NCBI GenBank assembly: GCA_903911085.1
Contig: CAIWCC010000241.1
Span: forward strand, 24,557-88,556
DNA from: an uncultured Bacteroidales bacterium
Lineage (GTDB): Bacteria > Bacteroidota > Bacteroidia > Bacteroidales > Paludibacteraceae
DNA: 64,000 bases
Reading direction: 5' to 3'
The notes beneath the pieces were generated by a model. That model saw nothing but the letters and a program-made list of their open reading frames with translations, was not told the origin of the DNA and did no database searches. Each line of letters starts with the position of its first letter. Position 1 is the first letter of the stretch. Positions 35,614 through 44,678 of the stretch are shown piece after piece. The translations under genes were made by a program, and so were the position numbers.

Positions 35614-36552
35614 TTAAAACTTAGCTCTTACCATTATTACAGATCCCATTAGCATTGGCAAAACAAAATTAATTATCCACAAACACATTCCTGCAAGTGC
35701 TATTCCAACAATATTATGTGAATAAGCGCCAATTATTAATACTGCAAACGAACTACGAATAGCTACTTCCGAAAAAGCCAATGATGGTGTAAATGTTACT
35801 AACAAATAAATTGAAGGAATGCAAATAATAGCTTGCCAAACCGTTAAATCAATACTAAAAAAGCTCAACATTAAGTAGAACTGAGTACAAAAAACAGTAT
35901 ATCTCAACATTGAAACTAACATTATGCTAACCAAATATGTGAATTTATAACCAGTAAGACAATCTGTAAAAGGGGTAATTTTAGCTGCCATTTTACTTAT
36001 TTTCAAACGTTTACTCAACAACGGAAGACAAAAATAGAATATACTAAAAACCAGAATACAAGTTGCCAATGCACCTACATATTGAACCATATTTATTTCT
36101 AGTTTCTCCGAAGCTTTTAAATAAAAAAAAATGAATGCAGGAATTCCACACAAAGCCATTACAATGTTCTGTGTCAAACTATTAACAACACTTAAAGTCA
36201 CCCCTGATTTGCGATTTTCTACATTTAAAAACATAATTCTACCTACCAACTCTCCCACTCGATTAGGCGTAAAAAAGCCCGATGAAATACCCGCAAGTAC
36301 TGCTTTTATTGCTGTTACGAAACTTAATTTTTGAATATTGGAGCACAACATTTTCCATTTTATTGCTTCTAAAAACCAATTAAAAGGAAGTAATGCAAAG
36401 ACTCCTAGCAACCACACAAATTGCGTCAAAGGAATTTGTTTCCATTCCTTTAAAAATTCATTGTAATGGTTAAAGGTAGCAAGTTTATAACCCAAAAACA
36501 AATAGGTTGCAATTAAAATTAACCATTTTATAATGGAAAACGGTTTAAACAT
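35614..36552 (-). CDS. UPF0104 / lysylphosphatidylglycerol-synthase-like integral membrane protein
   Basis: 312 residues with about eight membrane segments. The family motif TPNRVGELVGRIMFL is visible, with the N-terminal FNWFLEAIKWKMLC. Proteins of this family are flippase-like and often linked to glycolipid or glycosylation pathways. It overlaps the upstream GtrA gene by 8 bp, consistent with a pair acting on lipid-linked sugars. Substrate unknown. Confidence 0.8.
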   Translation of the reverse strand: MFKPFSIIKWLILIATYLFLGYKLATFNHYNEFLKEWKQIPLTQFVWLLGVFALLPFNWFLEAIKWKMLCSNIQKLSFVTAIKAVLAGISSGFFTPNRVGELVGRIMFLNVENRKSGVTLSVVNSLTQNIVMALCGIPAFIFFYLKASEKLEINMVQYVGALATCILVFSIFYFCLPLLSKRLKISKMAAKITPFTDCLTGYKFTYLVSIMLVSMLRYTVFCTQFYLMLSFFSIDLTVWQAIICIPSIYLLVTFTPSLAFSEVAIRSSFAVLIIGAYSHNIVGIALAGMCLWIINFVLPMLMGSVIMVRAKF

Positions 36553-37036
36553 TTTTAAATGTGAATTTTTTTTGAGAAAAATAGCTGAATAATGTAGTAA
36601 AAAAAGTTATTGTCATTTTAGCTGGTGTTGGAAAAAAATGAAGACCATCAACCAAAAGCTTTAGTCCGACATAATTTAACATTAAATTTATAAATACAAC
36701 AATAAAATAACGATACAATTGCACATGACCCCGTAAATCAGAAGCTGTAAAGGTAACATATTTTTGAAGTAAAAAACCAGTAAATGAAGAGATTGGAAAT
36801 ATAATTGCCAGTGTAGCAATATGGGAACTTAACGTTACAAAACCTAGGTGCAACATTTGATGTTGTAGCACAAAATTATAGACAAGAAAATATAAAACTA
36901 AATCGAAAGCCATGTTAGCAACTCCAGACACCCCATATCTAAAGAACTGCAATGTCATATAGTTACCAAAAGGTGGATAAAAAAAATCGATGGCAATGCT
37001 TATCCAACTGCCAATTGTTTCAAATATATTTCTCAT
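36545..37036 (-). CDS. GtrA-family membrane protein
   Basis: 163 residues with four membrane segments; QFFRYGVSGVANMAFDLVLYFLVYNF and GFLLQKYVTFTAS are typical of GtrA. The family is thought to move undecaprenyl-phosphate-linked sugars. It is the first gene of a probable pair with the UPF0104 gene. Confidence 0.85.
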   Translation of the reverse strand: MRNIFETIGSWISIAIDFFYPPFGNYMTLQFFRYGVSGVANMAFDLVLYFLVYNFVLQHQMLHLGFVTLSSHIATLAIIFPISSFTGFLLQKYVTFTASDLRGHVQLYRYFIVVFINLMLNYVGLKLLVDGLHFFPTPAKMTITFFTTLFSYFSQKKFTFKNV

Positions 37037-37143
37037 TTAAAATTATAAATAATGAACTTTAACGGACAATAAAAACCGAAAAAATAGGATAATCAAACAA
37101 TTATAGTTACTTTTGTGCGCTCAAAAAAAACTTGTACGTTCTG

Positions 37144-37151
37144 CAAAGATA
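37144..37151 (-). promoter_or_regulatory. Probable -7 box of the gtrA-UPF0104 pair
   Basis: CAAAGATA (TATCTTTG on the minus strand), about 108 bp upstream of the GtrA start. A TACTTTTG at 37108-37115 faces the opposite way toward rsmA, so this 260-bp gap probably holds divergent promoters. Confidence 0.45.
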
Positions 37152-37296
37152 CAATTTTAGTATTTACGATTTCATATTTGAAATTTTCATTTTTCAAAAT
37201 TGTTGATATTTAACTATAAAAACGAGTTCTAAAAATCTATTGCAAACATAAGCATTTAAAATTCAACCAGTAATATGCCCGACGACGACACGAAAT

Positions 37297-38076
37297 ATGG
37301 CACAAGTAAAAGCAAAAAAATACTTGGGACAGCACTTCCTCAAAGACATGGAAGTAGCGCGTCGTATAGCCGAGAGCTTAACTCTCGACGGTAAAACATC
37401 TGTATTGGAAATTGGTCCTGGAATGGGCGTTCTCACTCAATATTTACTTCAAAATCCACTTATTGATCTCACAGCTGTTGAACTCGATGGCGAATCGGTG
37501 GAATATTTACATCTTCATTACCCAAACTTGAATGTTATCGAAGCAGATTTTTTGAAAATGGATTTAAAAACCTATTTTCAAGATAAATTTTGCATAATCG
37601 GTAACTTTCCATATAATATTTCTAGCCAAATATTTTTTAAAATGCTTGAAAACAAAGATTCAATTCCTTGTTTGGCAGGCATGATTCAAAAAGAAGTGGC
37701 TGAACGCATTGCTGCACCTGCAGGAAGTAAAACCTACGGTATTCTGAGCGTATTGATGCAAGCATATTACAAAATCGAATACCTTTTCACTGTTCACGAA
37801 CACGTCTTTGACCCTCCTCCAAAGGTCAAATCGGCTGTTATTCGCTTTACACGTAATGAAGTTTCGCAAATCGATTGTAACGATGCGCTCTTCAAAACTG
37901 TGGTGAAAACAGCCTTCAACCAACGCCGCAAAACTTTGCGCAACTCCCTCAAACCATTGGTAGAATCAGGACATCCTATGTATGCCGACCCGCTTTTCGA
38001 CTTGCGTCCGGAGCGACTGGATGTGGCTGCATTTATTGATCTTACCAACAGAGTAGAGGCTGCCCTAGATAATTGA
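37297..38076 (+). CDS. rsmA: 16S rRNA dimethyladenosine transferase
   Basis: 259 residues, the usual length of RsmA/KsgA. It contains KKYLGQHFLKD, the SAM-binding VLEIGPGMGVLTQYLL, and the adenine-methylase motif IGNFPYNISSQIFFK. It dimethylates two adenines near the 3' end of 16S rRNA during 30S maturation. Complete and typical. Confidence 0.97.
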   Translation: MAQVKAKKYLGQHFLKDMEVARRIAESLTLDGKTSVLEIGPGMGVLTQYLLQNPLIDLTAVELDGESVEYLHLHYPNLNVIEADFLKMDLKTYFQDKFCIIGNFPYNISSQIFFKMLENKDSIPCLAGMIQKEVAERIAAPAGSKTYGILSVLMQAYYKIEYLFTVHEHVFDPPPKVKSAVIRFTRNEVSQIDCNDALFKTVVKTAFNQRRKTLRNSLKPLVESGHPMYADPLFDLRPERLDVAAFIDLTNRVEAALDN

Positions 38077-38208
38077 CTTTTATCAATTATTTACTTTACA
38101 TTTTCGTTTAACCTTTATGAACTTTTCCATGCGGCATAAAAAAACAAGTTGATAAACTCATAGTGAGTTATTTACATGCCGATAAATAATAGAAAGGAAA
38201 CAAATATT

Positions 38209-39156
38209 ATGTCAGAATTAAGAATTTTTTACCACGAAGATAATAGAATTAAAATTTCGAAAAGCCTCGATATTTTAAAAAAAGTAGACCTCAAAGAGTT
38301 GGTTTGGATTGACTTAAACGATGTTTCGGAAGAAATTGAGGACAAATTGGAAGAATTTCTAAAAATCTATATTCAAGAAGATGAGGAGATTGAAGAAATT
38401 GAGATGAGTTCGCGTTATATGCAAACTGACGATAGCATTGTGGCTAATTCTAACTTTTTGCAAGAAAATTACACTGTTGAACCAGTTTCATTTATTATTA
38501 AAAATGGCATTTTGGTATCAGTTAGAAATACTGATTTAAGGTCATTTAGCGAAACAGTTAAGAAAATTTTTGCAAATACTCGTAATTTTCTTACTGGTTA
38601 TCATGTGTTGGTTACATTACTCGAAACTCGTGTAGAATATGATGCCGACATGATAGAGGATGCTACAGACCAAATTACTAGTTTAAGTAAGACTCTGAAT
38701 ACTGAAGACGATTTGGATCAAGATATTTTGATTAGAATCAAGGACTTGCAAGAAAAGGTTATGATTATCCGTCAGAATATTATGGATAAACAAAGGGTAG
38801 TTTCCAACATGTTAAAGTGCGATTTTTTTCCAACTGAACTACTGCCTCGACTTGCGATGATTATAAAAGACATAAATTCACTTTTTGAGTACACCCGCTT
38901 TGGATTCGACCGTTTGGACTATCTTCAAGATACTTTTCTTGGTTTGGTAAATCTTCAACAAAATAAAATTATCAAAATTTTTACTGTTGTATCGGTAATA
39001 TTTATGCCCCCAACGCTTATTGCAAGTATTTATGGTATGAATTTCAAGCACTTACCAGAACTCGATTGGAAGTTGGGTTATCCAATTTCATTATTAATGA
39101 TGATAGGTTTTTCTGGTGTGGTAATGCTTTACTTTAGACGTAAAAAGTGGCTGTAA
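38209..39156 (+). CDS. corA: CorA-type magnesium transporter
   Basis: 315 residues from ATG at 38209. This start is chosen over the track start at 38176 because AGAAAGGAAA lies 8-17 bp upstream, one of the few good Shine-Dalgarno sequences here. It has a large acidic N-terminal cytoplasmic domain, a long helix, and two C-terminal membrane segments with the GMN pore motif (SIYGMNFKHLPELDW). It imports Mg2+ (or Co2+/Ni2+) as a pentamer. Stand-alone gene, convergent with the next. Confidence 0.95.
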   Translation: MSELRIFYHEDNRIKISKSLDILKKVDLKELVWIDLNDVSEEIEDKLEEFLKIYIQEDEEIEEIEMSSRYMQTDDSIVANSNFLQENYTVEPVSFIIKNGILVSVRNTDLRSFSETVKKIFANTRNFLTGYHVLVTLLETRVEYDADMIEDATDQITSLSKTLNTEDDLDQDILIRIKDLQEKVMIIRQNIMDKQRVVSNMLKCDFFPTELLPRLAMIIKDINSLFEYTRFGFDRLDYLQDTFLGLVNLQQNKIIKIFTVVSVIFMPPTLIASIYGMNFKHLPELDWKLGYPISLLMMIGFSGVVMLYFRRKKWL

Positions 39157-39171
39157 AAAAACATTACAGCC
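39149..39171. terminator. Bidirectional hairpin between corA and the MetY-like gene
   Basis: GGCTGTAA / TTACAGCC (8 bp, loop AAAAACA) overlaps the corA stop codon and ends 1 bp before the stop of the convergent gene. A short T-rich tail follows on the plus strand. Confidence 0.6.
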
Positions 39172-39172
39172 T

Positions 39173-40405
39173 CTATTTTACGGCTTGTTCGATATCTTTG
39201 AATAAATCTTCCACATCTTCCATACCAACAGAAACACGTATCGTTTTATCTGAAACACGCATTTCCTGTCGAAGTTCAGGAGTAAATGGTCCAAATATTG
39301 TGCTGGCAGGATGAATTGCTAATGTCTTATTATCAAACAGATTAGTAGCACGTTTAATCAATTTCAATTTATTTAGAAAACTGAAACATGCTTCACGAGA
39401 GGCTAAGTTAAAGGTAAACATAGCACCTGGATTTTTGCCAAATTGACTTAAACTAAGTTCATAAAAATGATTTGACTCTAATCCATTATAATTTACCGAT
39501 TCAACGCCCGTTAACGTTTCAAGTCGTTTAACCAAATTCAAGCAACTGCTAGTTGCCCGCTCATAACGCAAACTTAGCGTTTCCAATCCAATACTTTGAA
39601 GGGCAGCCACTTGAGGCGTCATATAGGCACCAAGGTTTCGATGAATTTCTTTTCGGAGTTTAACAGTGAAAGCAGCTGGTCCAAATTCTTTTGATAAAAC
39701 ATGTAATTTGGGCGATGAAATCCAATTGAAATTTCCATAATCAATTATCAACCCTCCCAAACTTGTTGCACCGCCAGAAATATATTTTGTGCTCGATACA
39801 ATTTCGATATTTATACCCCATTGTTTAGCCTTAAATGCGCAAAAAGGCACTATTGTTGTATCGGCAACTAATGGCACACCAGCGGCTTTAGTGATAGCTG
39901 AAAGAGCCTTTAAATCAACAACTTCCATTTGAGGATTTGTTATTATTTCCAAAAACACTGCGCAAGTATTAGCATCAATATGCGACTCTACTTCGTCAAT
40001 ATTTGTCAAATCACAAAATCTTGTTTCTACACCAAAAGCAGCCATTGTACTTGAAAAAAACGAATATGTGTTTCCAAATAAGTGCTTGGAAGTAATAATG
40101 TTACTACCCGTTTTTGCCAATGTAATAATAGCATTAGAAATGGCGGCCATTCCTGAATTTAATGCAGTAACACCAAAAGCACCAGTAATTGTTTGAATTT
40201 TACTTTCAAAATGCTGAACTGTTGGATTTGTTATGCGTGAATATGTATGTTCAGGTATTTTTCCAATAAATGCAGCTTCCATTTCTTCGGCTGTTGCAAA
40301 TTCATAAGCAGCATTTTGATATATGGGCATGCTTAACGCACCATAAGCATCAGGTTTTGAGTAAGGTGTGTGAAGAAATTTGTTATTGAAATTATTTTCG
40401 CTCAT
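39173..40405 (-). CDS. Cys/Met metabolism PLP enzyme (O-acetylhomoserine sulfhydrylase / gamma-lyase type)
   Basis: 410 residues from ATG at 40405 (MSENNFNNKFLHTPYSKPDAYGALSMPIYQNAAYEF). The longer track ORF runs back into a simple repeat and is rejected. Typical motifs: TYSRITNPTVQHFESKIQTITGA, SGMAAIS, and the PLP lysine in VSSTKYISGGATSLGG. The family makes or breaks C-S bonds in homocysteine, cystathionine or methionine. The MetY branch is my best guess; MetB or methionine gamma-lyase cannot be excluded. No SAM or other riboswitch was seen in the 75-bp upstream gap. Confidence 0.85.
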   Translation of the reverse strand: MSENNFNNKFLHTPYSKPDAYGALSMPIYQNAAYEFATAEEMEAAFIGKIPEHTYSRITNPTVQHFESKIQTITGAFGVTALNSGMAAISNAIITLAKTGSNIITSKHLFGNTYSFFSSTMAAFGVETRFCDLTNIDEVESHIDANTCAVFLEIITNPQMEVVDLKALSAITKAAGVPLVADTTIVPFCAFKAKQWGINIEIVSSTKYISGGATSLGGLIIDYGNFNWISSPKLHVLSKEFGPAAFTVKLRKEIHRNLGAYMTPQVAALQSIGLETLSLRYERATSSCLNLVKRLETLTGVESVNYNGLESNHFYELSLSQFGKNPGAMFTFNLASREACFSFLNKLKLIKRATNLFDNKTLAIHPASTIFGPFTPELRQEMRVSDKTIRVSVGMEDVEDLFKDIEQAVK

Positions 40406-40417
40406 TGGAAATGTGTT

Positions 40418-40474
40418 TTGCGTTTCGTGTTTTGCGTTTCGTGTTTCGCTATATGAGAACACGAAACACGAAAC
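40418..40474. repeat. Short tandem and inverted repeat between pheT and the MetY-like gene
   Basis: GTTTCGTGTTTCG (40436-40448) and CGAAACACGAAAC (40462-40474) form an exact 13-bp inverted repeat. The left side also has two tandem copies of a TTTTGCGTTTCGTG unit. It lies 7 bp past the pheT stop, so it could act as a terminator hairpin, though no U-tract follows. Confidence 0.65.
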
Positions 40475-40480
40475 ATTAGT

Positions 40481-42940
40481 TTATCTTAATTTTGCATCTA
40501 ATTTTGTTTCAAAATTCAATTGCAACTTTTTCATTATTGGCTCAATTTGCCCATCGGTAAGTGTTTTGGTATCATCTTGCAAAATAAAACTTACAGCATA
40601 CGATTTTTTTCCTGCTTCTAAATTTTTACCTTCGTAAACATCAAATAAGTTGACAGATTTCAACAATTTACGTTCTGTGTCGTAAGCAATTTTTTCAATT
40701 TCAGCGAAAGTAACATTTTTATCAATCAACAATGCCAAGTCGCGTTTCACTTCAGGGAATTTGGACAACTCGGTGTAACGAACATTTTTGTCGTTAAGTT
40801 CAGCAACAATTGCAGTCCAATTCAAATCGGCAAAATAAACATCCGCCTCAACATCAACCATTTTACGAATTTTTGATTGTACAATTCCAAAAACTGCAAG
40901 TTGTTTTCCTTGACGACTATAAATAGTCAACGCCTCACTTAACAAATCATCTGTATAATCGCCAATTACTAATTTACGCAAATTAAAACATAATCGACGA
41001 AAGATATTTTCTACATAAGATTTTAATTCATAGGCAGTTGATTTTTCGTCAGCAGTCACCCACGATTGTGCTCGCTTATTGCCTGTGAGCCACATTCCTA
41101 AATGAAAATCTTCGGAATAAGCCGACAAAGCTTTTCCTTCAGTTTTATTTTCAGGATGGTAATAATAACAATTTCCAAATTCATATAACTTCAAATCGGA
41201 ATTCCTACGATTAATATTACGCGCAATATTTTCTAATCCTCCAAAAAGTAAAGTTTGACGCATTACATTCAAATCCGAACTCAGTGGATTTAGCATTTTA
41301 ACTGAATTTGCACTAGGAAACAAATTCAAATTGGTATAATAAGCACCTTTAGTCAAAGAATTGTTCAATACTTCGTTAAATCCTTGTGCTGTTAATTGTT
41401 CAGCTATTGTATGTTGTAATTTGTAGCTATCGGGTTTAGTTCCAAAGCTCAAATTTGATTTCAATGTATCACCAATTTCTACATTATTATATCCATAAAT
41501 ACGCAAAATATCTTCAATCACATCAACATCACGTTGTACATCAACCCTATATGCAGGCACTTCTAATTGATAAGCATCTTGAGTTTGACTCACAATTTTC
41601 ATTTCGAGCGCCGCCAAAATTGTTTCAATATTTTTTTTGCCAATTTCTTTTCCTATCAACGAATTTATTTTGCGAATGGATAATTCAACTTCAAATGGCT
41701 TAACCACTTCGGGATAAATATCAATAATATCACTCGAGATTTGTCCCCCAGCCACTTCTTGAATTAATAATGCACAACGCTTTAGAACATAAATAGTGTT
41801 AGTAGGATCACAACCGCGTTCAAAACGAAACGATGCATCAGTATTTAACAGGTGTCTACGTGCAGTTTTACGAATTGTTACTGGATTAAAATAGGCACTT
41901 TCCAAAAATACATTTTTAGTAGTTTCGGTAACTCCCGATTGCAAACCACCAAATACACCACCGATACACATAGCCTCTTCAGCATTACAAATCATCAAAT
42001 CGACTGCATTCAATTTTCTTTCAATCCCATCAAGAGTAGTGAAAACAGTTCCTTCGGGCATATTTTTTACGCGAACTTCACCGCCTTTAATTTTATCGGC
42101 ATCGAAAGCATGAAGTGGTTGACCCAATTCGTGCAAAACAAAATTTGTAGCATCTACAATATTATTGATAGGGCGAAGTCCAATAATTAGTAAATAATTC
42201 TTCAACCATTCTGGCGATTCGGTAACCGTAACACCAGAAATTGTAACAGCACTATAACGTGGACATGCAGCAGTATTTTCTACAGTTACAGGAATATTTA
42301 AGTTCGTATTTTGAATTGAAAATGTTTCAATTGATGGTTTAGTCAATTTAACAGAATCATCTTTTAATGCATAAAAAGCTGCTAAGTCGCGCGCTACTCC
42401 AAAGTGCGAAGCGGCGTCAATACGATTAGGTGTAATATCCACTTCTAATAAAAAATCACTTTTAATACCGTAATAATCTTTGGCCAAAGTACCAACTACT
42501 GCATCGGTAGGTAAAACAATAATGCCATCGTGACTTGTACCAATACCAATTTCATCTTGTGCACACAACATACCTAACGATTCTACACCACGAATTTTAG
42601 ACCGTTTAATGCTAAAACTTTCATCGCCCGAATAAAGTTTAGTACCTACTGTAGCTACTACTACTTTTTGACCTGCTGCCACATTTGGAGCTCCACATAC
42701 TATTTGCAATGGTTCACCTGAACCAATATTTACAGTAGTAACGTGTAGATGATCAGAGTTTTCGTGTGAACCACATGTCAAAACTTCTCCTATAACTAAA
42801 CCTTCCAAACCTCCTTTTACAGTTTGAACTTCTTCAACTCCACCGACTTCCAAGCCTATAGATGTCAATGCTTTAGATAATGCATCTGGCGTCACATCAA
42901 GATTGATGTAATTTTTCAGCCAATTATACGATATATTCAT
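40481..42940 (-). CDS. pheT: Phenylalanine-tRNA ligase beta subunit
   Basis: 819 residues, the usual length. N-terminal helix-coil, tRNA-binding OB domain (VIGEVLTCGSHENSDHLHVTTVNIG…IVCGAPNVAAGQKVVVA), B3/B4 editing region (PRYSAVTISGVTV; IGLRPINNIVDATNFVLHELGQPLHAFDADKI), B5, the catalytic-like core, and a C-terminal ferredoxin-fold anticodon-binding domain (LSKFPEVKRDLALLIDKNVTFAEIEKI). It charges tRNA-Phe together with PheS, which is not in the window. Confidence 0.97.
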   Translation of the reverse strand: MNISYNWLKNYINLDVTPDALSKALTSIGLEVGGVEEVQTVKGGLEGLVIGEVLTCGSHENSDHLHVTTVNIGSGEPLQIVCGAPNVAAGQKVVVATVGTKLYSGDESFSIKRSKIRGVESLGMLCAQDEIGIGTSHDGIIVLPTDAVVGTLAKDYYGIKSDFLLEVDITPNRIDAASHFGVARDLAAFYALKDDSVKLTKPSIETFSIQNTNLNIPVTVENTAACPRYSAVTISGVTVTESPEWLKNYLLIIGLRPINNIVDATNFVLHELGQPLHAFDADKIKGGEVRVKNMPEGTVFTTLDGIERKLNAVDLMICNAEEAMCIGGVFGGLQSGVTETTKNVFLESAYFNPVTIRKTARRHLLNTDASFRFERGCDPTNTIYVLKRCALLIQEVAGGQISSDIIDIYPEVVKPFEVELSIRKINSLIGKEIGKKNIETILAALEMKIVSQTQDAYQLEVPAYRVDVQRDVDVIEDILRIYGYNNVEIGDTLKSNLSFGTKPDSYKLQHTIAEQLTAQGFNEVLNNSLTKGAYYTNLNLFPSANSVKMLNPLSSDLNVMRQTLLFGGLENIARNINRRNSDLKLYEFGNCYYYHPENKTEGKALSAYSEDFHLGMWLTGNKRAQSWVTADEKSTAYELKSYVENIFRRLCFNLRKLVIGDYTDDLLSEALTIYSRQGKQLAVFGIVQSKIRKMVDVEADVYFADLNWTAIVAELNDKNVRYTELSKFPEVKRDLALLIDKNVTFAEIEKIAYDTERKLLKSVNLFDVYEGKNLEAGKKSYAVSFILQDDTKTLTDGQIEPIMKKLQLNFETKLDAKLR

Positions 42941-43012
42941 ATGTAATTCTAAATTTTAAAATTCTCAATGCTTCAAATAATTCCTTGTTGCATTGTTTTT
43001 ATTTTGAGGGCA

Positions 43013-43020
43013 CAAAGATA
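43013..43020 (-). promoter_or_regulatory. Probable pheT -7 box
   Basis: CAAAGATA (TATCTTTG on the minus strand), 72 bp upstream of the pheT ATG; no clear -33 element. Confidence 0.45.
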
Positions 43021-43109
43021 CGGCTTTTTGCATATAAAATATACATTTGACAAAGTCGGTTTTGCACAACAAAATTAAAAACAATGGCTTAAAACCCAAA
43101 TTTATCAAA

Positions 43110-44147
43110 TTAGTTATACTTTAGTGACATAAGTTCATCTAAAAGTATGCTGTTTTCTTGAGGTGTTCCTACTGTTATTCGCAAACAACCATTGCACAAA
43201 GCAACACTATTTCTATTGCGGACAATAATACTTTTTTCAACTAAATATTTATAAACTGCATTAGCATCAGCTACTTTTACTAACACAAAATTAGCATCGG
43301 TTGGATAAATATGTTGCACCAATTTAAGTTGCAGTAATTTACTCATCAATTCTTCTCGCTCTTTCAACAATTCATCTACCCATTTTTTAACTTGACTAGC
43401 ATTTTTCATTGCCAACAAAGCCTGCTGTTGTGTTAGAATGTTAATATTATAAGGATATTTGATTTTATTTAACACAGCAATTATTTCGGTAGAAGCAAAA
43501 GCCATTCCAAGGCGTATTGCTGCGCTTCCCCATGCTTTCGAAAATGTTTGAAGTATCACCAAATTTGGAAATTCTGTAAGTTTTTCGGTAAAGCTTTTTT
43601 GACTAGAAAAATCGATATAAGCCTCATCTAGTACCACAATACCGTCGAAAGAATTCAAAAGTTTAATAATTTCAACTTGATTCAAACTGTTACCTGTTGG
43701 ATTATTAGGTGAGCAAAGCCATATTATTTTAGTATATAAATTTGTAGCTGCCAACAATTTATCTGCCGAAAACTGAAAATTTTCATCTAGTAACACTTTA
43801 CGGTATTCCACATCATTAATTCCAGCACTTACTTTATACATTCCGTAAGTTGGTTCAATTGCCACCACATTATCAACCCGTGGTTCGCAAAACGCACGGT
43901 ACAAAAGATCTATTGGCTCATCGCTCCCATTCCCCAAAAAAATATGTTGAGAATCAACACCTTTAATCATAGAAATCGATTCTTTAACATCCCATTGTAA
44001 AGGATCGGGATAACGATTGAAAGGTGCGTTATAAGGATTTTCGTTTGCATCCAAATATACAGATGCTTCACCTTTAAACTCATCGCGTGCGCATGAATAT
44101 GGTTGAAGTTGACGTATATTTTCTCGTAATAGTTTTTCGATATTCAT
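43110..44147 (-). CDS. hisC: Histidinol-phosphate aminotransferase
   Basis: 345 residues, class-II-like PLP aminotransferase. [17 protein letters not shown] near the N-terminus, [34 protein letters not shown] and the PLP lysine in [19 protein letters not shown]. It transaminates imidazole-acetol phosphate in histidine synthesis. No other his genes are in the window, so it is separated from them or the rest lies elsewhere. Confidence 0.93.
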   Translation of the reverse strand: MNIEKLLRENIRQLQPYSCARDEFKGEASVYLDANENPYNAPFNRYPDPLQWDVKESISMIKGVDSQHIFLGNGSDEPIDLLYRAFCEPRVDNVVAIEPTYGMYKVSAGINDVEYRKVLLDENFQFSADKLLAATNLYTKIIWLCSPNNPTGNSLNQVEIIKLLNSFDGIVVLDEAYIDFSSQKSFTEKLTEFPNLVILQTFSKAWGSAAIRLGMAFASTEIIAVLNKIKYPYNINILTQQQALLAMKNASQVKKWVDELLKEREELMSKLLQLKLVQHIYPTDANFVLVKVADANAVYKYLVEKSIIVRNRNSVALCNGCLRITVGTPQENSILLDELMSLKYN

Positions 44148-44235
44148 AAAACGGTATATCTAATTGAATAATAATTCATTTAACACGCAAAACTTAGTAT
44201 TTTTTGCATTAATATATCAAAAGTTTAATTTTCTG

Positions 44236-44243
44236 CAAAGGTA
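44236..44243 (-). promoter_or_regulatory. Probable hisC -7 box
   Basis: CAAAGGTA (TACCTTTG on the minus strand), 89 bp upstream of the hisC ATG. Confidence 0.45.
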
Positions 44244-44454
44244 AAATAATTATTTCATAGGTAGGTATCAAATTTAAAATACAACACGAAAAAAACACAA
44301 AACATAGGTGAAAAATGAAACCAAAAAACAAATAGTTGAGAAAGAATTTAAGAAAAAAATATTTTTTGTTAAATATATTTCAAATATGAGTTGTATTTTT
44401 TGATAAATTATAGGTCACAATTGAATTTAGTCAATAAATCTCTTCAATTTTATA

Positions 44455-44484
44455 TTGATAGTTCAAAAATAGTTTATACATTTG
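44455..44484 (+). promoter_or_regulatory. -33/-7 promoter of the hybrid sensor kinase
   Basis: TTG at 44455-44457, 19 bp, then TACATTTG at 44477-44484, a full Bacteroidetes housekeeping promoter. It leaves a leader of about 190 nt before the ATG at 44679. Confidence 0.65.
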
Positions 44485-44678
44485 TGCTTTCATTAATTTA
44501 AAGCCCTAAAAAGTATTCTACTTATATTTGAAATAATGTTAAAGACTTAATTTTTAAGCATTATAAAAGAACCAAACAATCTTTATCATTTATCCATAGC
44601 ATTTTAAATTTTCATTCTCCAAAATTAAAAATGTATGTATTTATTTAATTTCCGATTTATTGTTAAGCAACTGAAAAT

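Larger units (their letters stand above)
44148..44678. other. Divergent intergenic region with two promoters
   Basis: 531 bp between hisC and the hybrid kinase. It contains a minus-strand -7 box near hisC and a good plus-strand -33/-7 promoter for the kinase (both listed separately). No open frame or RNA gene is evident in the remaining AT-rich sequence. Confidence 0.55.

Noticed and set aside
40406-40462. Longer N-terminus of the MetY-like enzyme (track start)
   Set aside because: The extra residues are translated from the simple repeat; the family-like start MSENNF at 40405 is better.
40418-40474. Tandem repeat as a possible CRISPR remnant
   Set aside because: The units are adjacent with no spacers of regular length, and no cas gene is near.
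40406-40480. Possible SAM or other riboswitch before the MetY-like gene
   Set aside because: The gap is only 75 bp and is almost fully made up of the simple repeat; no riboswitch core motif is present.
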